From assembly GCF_000372965.1 (NCBI RefSeq), contig NZ_KB890027.1, positions 1 through 22,526 on the forward strand: 22,526 nucleotides of DNA, read 5' to 3'. The notes under the pieces are model-generated. The model was given only the letters and a program-made list of their open reading frames with translations. It was not told the origin of the DNA and did not search any database. Shown piece by piece: positions 22,475 to 22,526 of this stretch. Position 1 is the stretch's first letter. Each line of letters opens with the position of its first letter. The translations under genes and the position numbers were made by a program. The DNA is from Hoeflea sp. 108 (lineage in GTDB: Bacteria; Pseudomonadota; Alphaproteobacteria; Rhizobiales; Rhizobiaceae).

Positions 22475-22526
22475 GGCAAAACGCCACTTCGGCGAACGAT
22501 CCTGCTTGCCGTTTCGGGAGGTACCG

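Larger units (their letters stand above)
22154..22526. other. non-coding stretch right of the regulator gene
   Basis: No frame with good ribosome site and protein-like composition was found here; the longest minus-strand frames (about 68 codons) read through the terminator hairpin. Besides the small-RNA unit there is a short inverted repeat gtctt-aaa-aagac (22189-22201) just after the regulator gene, with no T-tract. A plus-strand gene may start beyond the right edge. Confidence 0.5.

Overview
The window is the conjugation region of a plasmid or integrative element from a high-GC alphaproteobacterium. It is most likely from the Rhizobiales/Hyphomicrobiales, because it combines Ti-type TraA/TraC/TraD/TraG, a DUF1173-type protein, a MOBQ/Ti-like nic site and a Brucella-like VirB1. 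No tRNA, rRNA, insertion sequence or CRISPR array was recognised.

Left part (1-4003): a truncated DUF1173-type gene on the minus strand, two small plus-strand genes of unknown function (one membrane protein, one soluble), then the minus-strand traC-traD-traG block, with TraG as the coupling protein. Middle (4004-4224): a divergent control region holding a good traC promoter and an origin of transfer whose core closely resembles the Ti/RSF1010-type nic region. Next (4225-10948), on the plus strand: the giant relaxase-helicase TraA (1557 aa), a small helical protein, and a zeta-toxin kinase. These three are tightly packed and probably co-transcribed.

Right part (11063-21710): a minus-strand cluster transcribed from right to left: a TrbM/KikA-like protein, VirB1, VirB2, VirB3, VirB4, VirB5, an EexN-like entry-exclusion lipoprotein, VirB6, VirB7, VirB8, VirB9, VirB10, VirB11 and an unknown 116-aa protein. 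Together they specify a complete P-type type IV secretion system apart from VirD4, whose role TraG would fill. VirB9 and VirB10 are each broken by single-base indels. A winged-helix regulator gene (21800-22153) diverges from this operon. The last 370 bases lack a convincing protein gene but contain a promoter-hairpin-T-tract unit on the minus strand, resembling the counter-transcribed RNA of repABC/repC plasmids.

The most interesting point is the cargo next to the relaxase. TraA ends in two copies of a BID-like domain, which is the T4SS secretion signal of alphaproteobacterial relaxases and Bartonella effectors. The zeta toxin encoded just downstream carries a C-terminal extension with the same kind of pattern. 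This suggests a zeta-BID toxin, with a small upstream antitoxin candidate, that could be sent to recipient cells by the same VirB/TraG machine. It would parallel the Fic-BID toxin VbhT.
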